From: Anastrepha obliqua
Lineage: Eukaryota; Arthropoda; Insecta; Diptera; Tephritidae
DNA: 64,000 nt
Direction: 5' to 3'
NCBI RefSeq assembly: GCF_027943255.1
Contig: NC_072893.1
Span: forward strand, 43,174,001 to 43,238,000
In this document: piece by piece, positions 54,911-64,000 of the stretch
How the letters are laid out: each line of letters begins with the position of its first letter
How positions within the stretch are numbered: the stretch's first letter is position 1
Notes under the pieces: generated by a model
The model's input: only the letters and a program-made list of their open reading frames with translations
What the model was told of the DNA's origin: nothing
Database searches by the model: none
Made by a program: the position numbers and the translations under genes

Positions 54911-55762
54911 TGTCGGATCGGAGCAGCGCGGACATTTGCATGTAAAGCCCTTCTTCATTTTCAAAAATAGATGTCGTGCAATATTTCCGGTGAACAATTT
55001 CGTGTACGTGGTGGTGACCTCCGTGCCAGCTGGTATATCCACTGAGGCTCGCACCACCATATTCCTGGTCTTATCCTCGAAAGTGTAATATGAATTGGGA
55101 ATGCAATCGTGATTCATGACAGCAAACAATGGATACAATGCACGATGGGGAAACTCCTGATTGTCATTGGTGCGATCGGCGGTCTCATCAAAACCATTCG
55201 TACGCAACACGGCCACCGTACGATTCATAATCTCAATTATCTTCTTATCGTTGGGGAACTCATTGAAACCTTTGGCGGCATTGCGCACTTCCGTGCGATG
55301 ATTATTATCCAAATTCGCTTGCAAACAATAGATAAGATCGCGTTGATCCTTTGTCAAATTGATGGCACGTCCGACGCACAACAAACGAATGAGCAAAGAG
55401 TTGGCCACATCCGGTTCGCAGGGTTTCCACGTTTTGAAAAGTGTACAATCGACTTTGTGTTGTTGTTTTTTGCCACAAAGCGAGCAGACGGGCAAACCAC
55501 AGCCTTGACGGCACATAAATTTCGTATCAGGCAAACTTTTGAAGCACACCGAACACGTATTGAGCGTATCCTCGGCGCGCGCGGAAGGACCGATCAGCAG
55601 CGGAATATCGCGAAATATCACATCGCCGCGTTTAAGATCGCGCGTTGTGAAAATGCCACGTCCAGCTATTTTGGAAACTCCCACCTCCCAGGCAGGTTCG
55701 GCATCCTTGAGGGGCGCCAAATGGAGCGCGATCAACTCTGCTGTACGCTTCGGACAAATCAT
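54911..55762 (-). CDS. SmydA-like SET/MYND lysine methyltransferase, gene 2, first coding exon
   Basis: Encodes 284 residues from ATG at 55760-55762. The SET N-half has GRGIFTTRDLKRGD (34-47). The MYND finger has C70, C73, C84, C88, C93, C96, H102, C106. The SET C-half carries NHDC (217-220) with PN (222-223) and GTEVTTTY (246-253), and the post-SET cluster reads CKCPRC (275-280). Same order and spacing as gene 1, but the shared residues are mainly the motifs, so the duplication is old. SMYD enzymes methylate protein lysines; substrates cannot be deduced. With the exon at 28585-29031 the predicted protein is 432 residues, near the family's usual size. The intron is about 25.9 kb and filled with transposons on both strands. 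Confidence 0.92.
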
Positions 55763-56689
55763 AATTGTCGTTTATGTGTATACAAATGTGTGTGCGTGTG
55801 TGTGGTTGCTTGCGAAAATAAAATTCGAAATAAAATTATATATAAATTCACTAGCACAAAATTGCAACTCTAATTTATTTATTTATTTTTTATTTTTTGT
55901 CTTAATATTCTTTATTTTAAATTTTCAAAATAAGTTTATCACTTTCCAACACACCGATTTCACTTTTTTGCACACGACTTTCTTTAAGTTTATCAAACAG
56001 TTATTTATTTGCTCAGCCAATTTTTTTTTGTATTTTCTTAATATTTCGCGCAACGTAGCCGTTGGCAAACTGTCGCCGTTTTCCAGTTTACAACGCTTTT
56101 ATTCGAAAATCTCTGAATTTTTTAAATATCTTTGTGAAATATGCTTGATCTCAAAATAAATGACGACGCGATCGCCGTAATCCAACCACCATTGCCGCGC
56201 CGAGCACGAACATCATACACATTCGCTGAGAGTGAGTGCCAACATCTGAGTGAAATTAACGAATTCTTTTCAAATTGCTTAATTTGACTTTAATTCGATT
56301 CAAATAGAGTGTTCGATGTGGTCTAGACCATTGCCGGCGTCTGCGAATAGTGATGCGATTGGCTGAGTGGTTGTGATAGTTGAGTAGGTAAGTACTCGGC
56401 TAGTAAGTGGCGGCAAATGGTAGATCAAGTCGTCTAGATGGGGTGGACTAGATCGGTAGATCACGTCGAAATTCACTCGAAATTCATTCTTTTACAATAT
56501 TCAGCAATGTGGCGCATCATGAATTTCTTTCTGAACCAAAAACGATCGTAACACCACACATAGATGGATGATTTTGTTTAGTATTTTCTGTTTTCCGTCA
56601 ATCGCCTGTACTGTGCACACCGCCCATTTTATCGAAATCGCGTAGAATGCTGTCTTTATCACTGTTCGTTGATTTGTTAGTCACAGGAG
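55763..56689. promoter_or_regulatory. upstream region of SmydA gene 2
   Basis: Begins with a GTGTGTGCGTGTGTG patch (55788-55803) close to the ATG, then AT-rich DNA. Should hold the 5' UTR and promoter; no TATA box or initiator stands out. Open frames here on the plus strand are antisense to gene 2 or chance. Confidence 0.35.
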
Positions 56690-56905
56690 CACTGTCTTCT
56701 TCCTAACCAAGGCTCCCGAGACTGTATTAGAGCTTCTCAACATAGATAGCGAATTCCGGGCTAATTGCAAAGCCTTCAAATGCATGCCTACCCTGGTCAA
56801 AATGCCCCCTGGCTCCCGGACTAATATTTCTGACGTGCCCAATCTCGGCAAGGGAATACCTGCTTTTACGAACTTATCGGCACTCTCATTCCCTCTATTC
56901 CTTTG
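56690..56905 (-). pseudogene. LINE RNase H C-terminal fragment
   Basis: Minus strand: FRKGIEGNESADKFVKAGIP then LPRLGTSEILVREPGGILTR. The GIEGNESAD block follows the WVPGH motif of RNase H, which is no longer recognisable just upstream. Short remnant. Confidence 0.65.
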
Positions 56906-57333
56906 CGAAATTTCTTTGAAGAAATAGCTAACAACAGGGAATTTTTAAAAAATGTTGAAAACTGTTCCTACAACAAAACCGTAGTAAATGACATCGTTAA
57001 AATTAGTCATTTTCACAATTTTATATTTAGTTTTTTTTCCACAAACAATAATTGTTTAACTCTTCTAAAAAAATTTCAGTTTTGAGTAAAGCAGACGGCC
57101 ACCGGGAGAGTTCATTTCATTCCAAGATTTTCCCAATAAACCGATCTGGATTAAAAAAAGGCGTAATGGCTGTTTTAATAGTAATGGCTAATTTAAAAGG
57201 TGGCCATCTAAAATCATAGCATAATCATAGAACATTATGGCATTAGAAAACTATTATTTTTGGCATAAATAAGTATGGAAAAATGTGACAAATTAAATGA
57301 AAAAAGTAAAGCCTTACTGCATATACGGGGTTC
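56906..57333. other. intergenic DNA, nothing recognised
   Basis: AT-rich. A 60-codon frame at 56903-57085 has no family features. Confidence 0.3.
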
Positions 57334-57560
57334 GTTTGAAAAGTCCATGCCGTGTCAGAGAGCTGACACATATCGAGATTATGTTTAGTTAGCAGCATCT
57401 CTTGGTAGAACACGAACCAAGTTTCAGCTACTTCCTTGTGTTAGGCATTCGTTTGAATCGAGAAAGTTGAGAGATTTTCATTTATCATCACGACAACGCA
57501 CCAGCTCACGACTCAGCAGTTGTGGCCTCAAAATTAATGGAAATACATTTCCAACTCGTT
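57334..57560 (+). mobile_element. mariner remnant with catalytic HHDNAPAH block
   Basis: Starts GGTTCGTTTGAAAAGTCCAT, a mariner-type terminus, and contains IYHHDNAPAHDSAVVASKLM, the second catalytic D block of DD34D mariners. The rest is lost. Confidence 0.6.
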
Positions 57561-57573
57561 TCACTAGGATCAC

Positions 57574-58694
57574 AAGAACTAACAGGTGGCGCTAAAGTAA
57601 TCCTCCTATCAGAAAATGCTATAAATTTTGTGATTGGTCCCTAATGTCAGTTCTGTTTTGACATTTGTGTAGTAAACACATGCGAAATACACGTTAATAA
57701 ACAATGTTACGCTACACTGCTCCAGAACGCGGAATATTGCTGACTATTTATTTGACCAATAATCGGCCAGTGACTAACGCCTACTGGTGAAATACTGCGA
57801 CGTTTAGCTGCTCGCCTCGAAGAGACTGGCACAACACGAGATGCTGCCAGGCGTGGCAGACCCCGGAGTAGCCGTTCTGCAGAGAATATTGCTGCTGTAG
57901 CCGAGCATGTCATGGAAGCGCCGTCGACATCGACCAGACGACGTGCCACGCAAATGGGTATCAGTCGACGGTCTTTACAGCGAATTTGGTACAAGATTTG
58001 AAGATGTTTCCGTACAAAGTCCAAACGGTGCATCAGCTGTTAGCTGCTAACCGCCAATCCCGTCTAACATACGCTCAAGCTCTCATCAAAAATAATCATG
58101 AGTGATGAGGCCCATTTCCATCTTAGCGAGTACGTAAATAAGCAAAATTTACGCCTCTGGGGCATTGAAAATCCGCGTGTAAGCCACGAAGAGCCATTAC
58201 ACCCGCTCAAAGTCACTGTGTGGTGCGCTGTTTTCGCTGGAGAAGTCATCGGACCTTTTTTCCTCGAAGACGTCGCGGGCCAAACGGTTACTGTGAATGG
58301 TGAGCGCTACAGAGCAATGATCAACGAGTTCTTTTTGCCGCAACTTGATGAATTGGGATTGGAAAACATGTGGTTCCAACAGGACGGTGCAACGGCACAC
58401 ACTGCACGTGCCACAACCGATATGCTGAAGGATGCATTTTCCGGGCGCCTAATCTCCCGTTTTGGCGATTTGCACTGGCCAGCAAGATTGCCTGATTTGA
58501 CCGCTCCAGACTTCTTTTTGTGGGGTTTTTTGAAGTCGCGGGTTTATGTCAACAAGCCTCAGACTCTTGCAGCTCTTAAAGACAATATCCGTCAAGAATG
58601 TGAGGACCTATCGCCGGATGTTTTGGCCAAAGTGATGGAAAATGCCATAAAAGGTTCAAATGGCAATCAACTGTGGCGACGGCCATTTACATGA
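57574..58694 (+). mobile_element. DD41D element, family R4, right end missing
   Basis: The left terminus GGTGGCGCTAAAGTAATCCT at about 57583 leads into the transposase. The right terminal repeat is absent; another DD41D copy (R1) begins within about 10 bp of the stop codon. Confidence 0.7.
57704..58694 (+). pseudogene. DD41D transposase pseudogene (family R4), nearly complete
   Basis: Starts ATG 57704 (MLRYTAPERGILLTIYLTNN), passes a stop near 57788, then RSAENIAAVAEHVMEAPSTS, TRRRATQMGISRRSLQRIWY, and from 58098 an open run to the stop at 58692-58694: SDEAHFHLSEYVNKQNLRLW, TVWCAVFAGEVIGPFFLEDV, VTVNGERYRAMINEFFLPQL, MWFQQDGATAHTARATTDML and DLTAPDFFLWGFLKSRVYVN. I count 41 residues between the last two D. 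The catalytic half is intact; the N-terminal third has a stop and frameshifts (about 57788 and 58000). The best-preserved DD41D catalytic domain in the window. Confidence 0.88.
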
Positions 58695-58699
58695 CATCA

Positions 58700-59625
58700 T
58701 ATTCTCGACTTGCGACGTGAGACTATTCGGCCATTGTTTCGTTAGCTGTGTGACAAGTGGCACCGTCCTGTTGAAACCACATATCGTCCACATCCATATC
58801 TTCCAATTCGGGCCATAAAAAGTTCGTTATCCTCTCACGATAGCGAACACTATTCACAGTAACTGTGAGGCCTGACCGGCCTCATTTTGAAAAAAATACG
58901 GCCCAATGATGCCGCCGGCCCATAAACCGCACCAAACAGTCACTCTTTGTGGGTGCATTGGTTTTCACTTTCATGGCAATCACTCTTGGACTATCAAATG
59001 CGGCAATTCTGCTTATTGACGAATCCACTGAGGTGAAAATGTGCCTCATCACTGAGTATGATATTCTTGGAAAATTGGTAATTCACTGTTGCTATTTCCT
59101 ACCACCATTCTGACCATTGACGACGCTTGAAATGGTCAAGAGGCTTTAGTTCTTGAATTAATTGCACTTTGTAAGCGTGTAAATGCAAGTCTTTATGCAT
59201 AAAGTTCAGCAACGACGAGCATGAGAATTACAATTGTTGGGCACGACGACGAGTTGAGGTGGACTTATCTTCAACCACACTATCGCGACCAGCAGCAATA
59301 TTTTCTGCAGTACGAACTGTACGAGCATACACTGGTGTTTTCAAATCTCCTACAGACCCGGTTTGCTCAAACTTTTGCACAATTTTTCCGATTGAACGCA
59401 CATTTGGACTATTAAATTGACCGAAGTGCGCGATATGCATTTTAATTTGAACGCCCGTTTTCATAATAAGCCTGAATAACTTTAACGCGTTGTTCGATTG
59501 TGTATCTTTCCATTGTTCAATTTGAATTAGTCTGGAATTGAAAAATGTCAAATGAAGTGCAGAAAAAACTTGACGCTTAGGTGTGGTTCACACTCAACAT
59601 CGGCCCTTGAAATTTAACCACCCTT
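58700..59625 (-). mobile_element. DD41D element, family R1, 3'-truncated copy
   Basis: Right end (minus-strand start) AAGGGTGGTTAAATTTCAAG at 59625 next to TA (59626-59627). The minus strand encodes MERYTIEQRVKVIQAYYENG at 59510 leftwards, FNSPNVRSIGKIVQKFEQTG, the first catalytic block SDEAHFHLSGFVNKQN (near 59060-59010), and GGIIGPYFFQ-like text to MWFQQDGATCHTANETMA. It stops at about 58700 before the third D. Abuts R4. Pseudogene with several shifts. Confidence 0.8.
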
Positions 59626-59637
59626 TAGATAGATAAA

Positions 59638-59860
59638 TACAAGGTGGCGCAAAATTATCGAAAAATTTATAATATAATAAATATTTGCAAATGGTGTCGT
59701 GAACTAGACAGCTGCAGCATACAAACAGATAAGCAATAGAGTGCGTGAAGGTCAAAATAAAGATTTTCATTACGCAAAATAGTTTTTTCTTTTGCTTTTT
59801 TAATAAAAAAGTTATTCAAAACCAAAATTGAATGATTAATTTTGTGCTAATACTTGTGGA
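59638..59860. repeat. dispersed repeat with ACAAGGTGGCGCA terminus, second copy
   Basis: ACAAGGTGGCGCAAAATTAT at 59639, with ATTTATAAT, CAGCTGCAGCATACAAACAG, AGGTCAAA in the same order as 21871-22040; later AAGTTATTCAAAACCAAAAT also occurs near 24733-24750. Probably a MITE-like family. Confidence 0.5.
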
Positions 59861-62160
59861 GAACCGGTTTCTCACTCAACTCACGCCCCAACACTATGTC
59901 TCATTATGCCTTAATTTTTCACTCTCACTGCACGGACAGCTCCCACGATACTAGCACTCGGCCAAGCACTCAATCAGTTGGCAGCGCCCCAGACTGACAC
60001 TTGCATAGGAGGAGATGCTGTTGATTACAGGTGAGGTGCACGAAACCAACATCATGTTGCTGCAGAATCTTGTTGCTCATTATTTTAGATAGGCAGCGGT
60101 GCAGTGGCGCCATAAAAAAATCGCGCTCACTTGCCGTTGGATGCCTGGTGGAATTATGAATTTGACGCTAGCAGCCAAGCGCGCGTGAAATTGCGATTTG
60201 CTTTAGATATCAGAAAATATTCTTGAGCCACCACCACGATTTGCTTGATTGCGATTACTTTTTTTTACTTTTTTGTTGTATTTTAATTTGTGATCCTTAC
60301 AAATATGCTTGCTGTCTGAGCATTTTGTAGGCGTTTGATTAGATATATTAATTTAGCAAAAAAAACATTTTTTTTGTTTTCGGAGGGCCATCTCAGACCA
60401 TCTGCACAGAGGCACACACACACATACATGCATGATTACATTCGTACATGAGTTGTAAGGGTGTCTCAGTATTTTTGTCACGAGTGTTTTGACGCAAATA
60501 ATTATAGATCAACAAATACGTAATTCTCGCATATTTTACTCTGTACTCATCGCTATGCAAATTTTCGAATAATTGTTGTTGCTTGCTGCTGCTATTCTAC
60601 TGTTGGGCAAGCAGTAAAAGTGCCGTTGGTATAATCACGTTTTCGATTGCAAAATCACATTACAGCAACAGTGTGATAGAACTTTGTGAATTTTTTGTAT
60701 TTGGTTTTTGGCAAAAATATCTAAATATCAAAATTTATATGTTTTCAGCTGAAATATGGACATCACAAAATTCTATATTTTAATTCAATAATATTTACGT
60801 GCATTTCAAATTCGAAAATTGTCAATTAAATTTTTATATCAATTAAATTTTGCACTTTCATTGCAGCGAAACGGAAATTTTGCCAAATCAAAAAAAAAAA
60901 GAAAAAAAATAAAAAAAAATAAAAAAATCAAAAAACAAGAATAAAAAAAAAATTGTCAAATTTCAAAAAAATTGAGAATATAAAAAAAAATTCCGTAACA
61001 AATATTTTAATATGTGTAAAAATTCATGCAAATTTGAAAATTTGTTTTTCCGCTATAAATTATTGGAAATATTGTTTGTTGTTGCCACCTATTTCTACCT
61101 GTCTCGCAGCACGTCTTCGCTCGCTGCTGCTTGGCGGTCGGTCGGTGGTCGTCGCACAGTGCATGTGTCCGTGTGTGTGTGTGTATAGTAGTGTGGGTGG
61201 GTGGGTGGCTGTTGGCATTCGATTATATATTTATAATTAATTTAAATATCTGTTGCTGTAGCTTTGCTATGCATAAAACGCTGTGCTGCTGCGTGAAATT
61301 AATTGCAACTGTCATGCGTGTGCGCAAGGGATCGCTAGCAATTTTTGGGTTTTGCACTTTTTTATTGCTCCGACAGGCAGCTTCGTACATTTAGCCGCAA
61401 TTAGCAGTTAAATCAACAAATCACTACAAATTTGCTTACGATTGGAAAATTTCTTAGAGAAAACTTGTAAAGCTTCGAAATATCAATATTTTCAGTATGG
61501 AAATTATATTTGCATTGCCGTGAAATTTTCTAGGGCGCAATAGTGAGTGTTTCTTCAAAATATATGCATAAGCAGTAGTGGCTAGCATGAAAAGTCTTAA
61601 ATACTTTCGATAATCAAATGCTTTTTGCCGAATATGTTTTAAGAAAAAATATTTATTTAGCCGAAATTAATGTTTTATTCAATCATATGAATAAAATGTG
61701 TGCACCTATTCCATTCAAGCTGATTGTTTGCTACTAGAACTTTGGCTCATTCTGATTGCTGGTCTGACGTAATAATAATGAAAGTGTCGGGGAGAAGATG
61801 TCGTTAAACACATTAAATCCCAAATGCTTCTATGGTTAGGATACACTGTGTGCATGGAAGACAGCCGCCCTCAAAAATCCTTTTTAACAACAAACTCTCT
61901 AACGACCCGGACACGAGCACGTCCAAGGTTAACCTGACTTGACAAAGTCATAACCGAGCTGAAAAGGCTACGAGCAATGAACTGGAAGTCTATTGCTATG
62001 AAGCGTAAAGATTAGACGATGATTGTGGACGAAGCTAAAGCTCACCCTGAGCTATTGATGATGATGCTGGGGAATGAAGGTCTCGTTAAGGTCCTTAAGA
62101 GGAGTTAGGGCCGAGTTTCTTTCCAATTTACGTTTAGTGTCTTATTGTTGACTTTCCTTG
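59861..62160. other. intergenic DNA with simple repeats, no gene seen
   Basis: Contains an A-rich run at 60889-60960 (polyA broken by G, T) and a GTGTGTGTGTGTG patch at 61168-61182. No frame resembles a protein family. A Lys/Glu-rich stretch around 61930-62100 may be an old LINE remnant but could not be placed. Confidence 0.35.
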
Positions 62161-62360
62161 TAAGACCCTACAGTCTAAAGGATTCTTCTTCTTCATTGGC
62201 GCGATAACCGCTTACACACTAAATGAAACCAAGTCCTTCCCCACCTGATCTTTCCAAAGCAGAGGAGGTCATCATCTTCGAATACTTTCGTTTGTATCCA
62301 TTCGGATGACATGACTCAGCCAGCTTATCCGCTGGATCTTTATTCGCTGCGCTATGTCTA

Positions 62361-62847
62361 CAGAGTTGCCAATATTCGACGGACCCATCTGGTAACTCTG
62401 TATCTTTTGACAGAGACATCAGATCGCTTAATGACATACCGCGTTGGAAGCGTAAAGCAAATTTTTACCATGGAACAGTACAGGCCACGCGACCGCTCCC
62501 AAAATGTTGAAATTTACATTCAACAAAAGAAGTCAATTGTGAAAACTCAACGTGCCTATAAAAAATTAAATAATGTGAAAAGTGCGCTTTCTAAGAACAC
62601 TATTAAACGTTTGTACGAAAGGTTTTCGATTAGTGATGCTCTTTCTAATCCAAAGAGACCAAATCAAAACCGACCAAGGCGTCGCCAAGGACATCCCAAA
62701 ATCGCCGTTCTCCGCATTGATTTGCATTTATTCCCGTATAAGATTCAATTGACGCAAAGACTGTTGCCTGCGGACAAGCATCGTCGATTGGAATGGGCCC
62801 AAAGAGTCATCGAAATCCGTCGGGTCCGTCGAATATAGACAACCCTG
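62361..62847 (+). mobile_element. DD41D-like element, family R6, internally deleted, nested in RTE
   Basis: Flanked by TA (62359-62360 and 62848-62849). The ends CAGAGTTGCCAATATTCGAC and (rc) CAGGGTTGTCTATATTCGAC, both continuing GGACCC, are 26-bp inverted repeats. Removing the element and one TA joins the RTE frame as DIDIDIAQRIK without a break. Confidence 0.85.
62470..62838 (+). pseudogene. DD41D-like transposase N-terminal domain only (family R6)
   Basis: ATG at 62470 gives MEQYRPRDRSQNVEIYIQQK, then ALSKNTIKRLYERFSISDAL, RPNQNRPRRRQGHPKIAVLR and LHLFPYKIQLTQRLLPADKH, RRLEWAQRVIEI. This is the DNA-binding HTH region and the LFPYKIQLTQ linker of DD41D transposases; the frame then runs into the terminal repeat (RRVRRI*, stop at 62836-62838). 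The catalytic domain has been deleted. The frame is open, about 123 codons, so a truncated DNA-binding protein could in principle be made if transcribed. Confidence 0.7.
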
Positions 62848-63725
62848 TATGTCTATGTCGTAAAGCTCATACAGCTCATCGTTCCATCGCACGCGATATT
62901 CGCCGTTCCCAACGTGTAAAGGTCCAAAAATCTTACCCAGAATTTTTCTCTCGCCATACGTTAGGACGGGCATGATGAGAGCCTTGTAGAGTGTTAGTTT
63001 TGTTCGCCGATAGAGGACCTAACCACTCAGTTGCCTACTTAGTCCAAAGTAGCATTTGTTGGCAAGAGAGATTCAAGCCTGGCATTGTTATCGGTGTTAA
63101 TGCTGGTTCCTAAATAAATGAAGTCTTTTACAACCTCGAAGTCATAGCTGTCAACAGTGACCTGAGTGCCGATACGCGAGTGCGCCGACTGTTTGTTTGA
63201 TGGCAGGAGGTACTCCGTTTTGTCCTCGTTCCCCACCAGACCCCTTCGCTTTGCCTCTTTATCCAGTTTGGAGAAGGCAGAATTAACAGCGCGGTTGTTA
63301 AGGCCGATGATGTCAATGTCATCGGCATACGCCACAAATTGTACGCTCTTATAAAAAATTGTGCCTGAGCGATTAAGTTCTGCGGCTCGTACGATCCTCT
63401 CCAACATCAGGTTAAAGAAGTCACACGACAGCGATTCACCCTGTCTGAAACCTCGTTTGGTATTAAAAGGCTTGGAGGCGTCCTTCCCAATTCTGACGGC
63501 ACTGCTCGTATTAGGCAACGTCCTCTTGCATAGCCGGATTCGTTTTGCGGGAATACAAAATTCTGACATCGCGGCATACAAGTGACTCCTTTTCGTACTG
63601 TCGAATGCAGCTTTGAAATCGACGAAAAGATAGTGTGTGTCGATTCTCCTTTCATGGGTTTTTTCCAAGATTTGGCGTATTGTGAATATTTGGTCGATTT
63701 TGGTTCGATTAGTGTTCAAAAATTA

Positions 63726-64000
63726 CACAAGTAATGCTAAGTAGGTATTCCCTCTGTTACCAGATATCTTATCCTTCTTCGCGCTGTAGCATCACATTCG
63801 AGTTGAAGATAAGTTGGAGTTTTCGGAGACTAGTCCAAGAAAAGGACGGGAGTGGACCAAATATCAAACCTGCAGATGACTTCGCTTCTCAGTTGGTTGG
63901 TGGGGAGAGCTATGAATTGTATTATTTGATTATATCCGCCAGTAAGAACTTCGCCTGGTGGAGCTCCATAATTTGGTGCCAGCTATGTCCAGCGACCCAT
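63726..64000. other. window edge, nothing recognised
   Basis: No family resemblance was found in the last 275 bp. Confidence 0.3.

Larger units (their letters stand above)
62163..63719 (-). pseudogene. RTE-like LINE reverse transcriptase, interrupted by a DD41D derivative
   Basis: Minus strand from 63719: RT motif A FVDFKAAFDS (residues 32-41), GFRQGESLSCDFFNLMLERI, FVAYADDIDIIG (YADD at 131-134 intact), EDKTEYLLPSNKQ and DFIYLGTSINTDNNARLESL, then a stop at 63039. Downstream, out of frame: LYRRTKLTLYKALIMPVLTY, KIFGPLHVGNGEYRVRWNDE and, after the DD41D insertion (62361-62847), IAQRIKIQRISWLSHVIRMD and PPLLWKDQVGKDLVSFSV. This is the pattern of RTE-type polymerases. The conserved start of the RT is not present upstream of 63719. 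Confidence 0.85.

Noticed and set aside
55109..56159. Long plus-strand frames antisense to SmydA gene 2
   Set aside because: They are shadows of the conserved minus-strand SET/MYND coding sequence and carry no motif of their own.
60889..60960. Long A-rich run as a possible polyA tail of a retroposed gene
   Set aside because: No element or coding sequence directly upstream on either strand could be tied to it.

Overview
This is eukaryotic nuclear DNA, AT-rich and intron-bearing, from an insect. Two arthropod-type SmydA genes (SET plus MYND) and a dense load of mariner, Tc1, DD41D, maT, Helitron, Jockey-like and RTE-like elements point to a fly. A tephritid fruit fly is my best guess, because DD41D (rosa-type) elements are known from Ceratitis; this is inference and not proven. 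There are no bacterial features, CRISPR arrays or rRNA, and I recognised no tRNA.

Host genes. Two paralogous SmydA-like lysine methyltransferase genes lie on the minus strand. Gene 1 has its first coding exon at 1742-2611; the rest lies beyond the left edge of the window. Gene 2 has its first coding exon at 54911-55762 and, by my model, a terminal exon at 28585-29031, separated by an intron of about 25.9 kb. Both first exons stop after the same Cys-Ser-Asp-Pro-Thr motif in phase 0, directly before a GT donor, so the intron position is conserved. Apart from 2612-28500 (between the genes) and 55763-64000 (upstream of gene 2), the window is the inside of these introns.

Mobile DNA. 1-608 holds the start of an unbroken mariner transposase that runs off the edge. 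3298-3678, 52933-54174 and 58700-59625 are three copies of one DD41D family. Other DD41D families occur at 14438-14944, 18121-20463, 31197-32090, 38418-38957, 57574-58694 and 62361-62847. DD34D mariners are at 6527-7738, 10211-11235, 12664-13510, 43636-44215 and 45863-46601. A maT-like DD37D pair sits at 17218-18120 and 22274-23542, a Tc1 with inverted/direct-repeat ends at 26192-27788, and a Helitron at 18288-19428. Non-LTR fragments, mostly RNase H tails, fill much of the rest. There is one LTR-type integrase fragment at 8771-9225. Several elements are nested: Helitron in DD41D, maT in LINE, mariner in LINE, a long-TIR element in LINE, two LINE tails in a LINE, and DD41D in RTE.

Standout structures. 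An 868-bp foldback-like element (37325-38192) has about 158-bp near-identical inverted ends, an exact 8-bp target duplication and a core of 96-bp tandem repeats. A degenerate array of about 115-bp units (3900-5600) lies upstream of SmydA gene 1. Three short TTAA-flanked elements look like piggyBac-type MITEs. A 577-bp element with about 140-bp inverted ends (35391-35967) lies in a LINE tail.

All reading was by eye: TIR ends, frameshifts and family assignments would benefit from alignment. Open frames not listed are judged to be chance or shadow frames.
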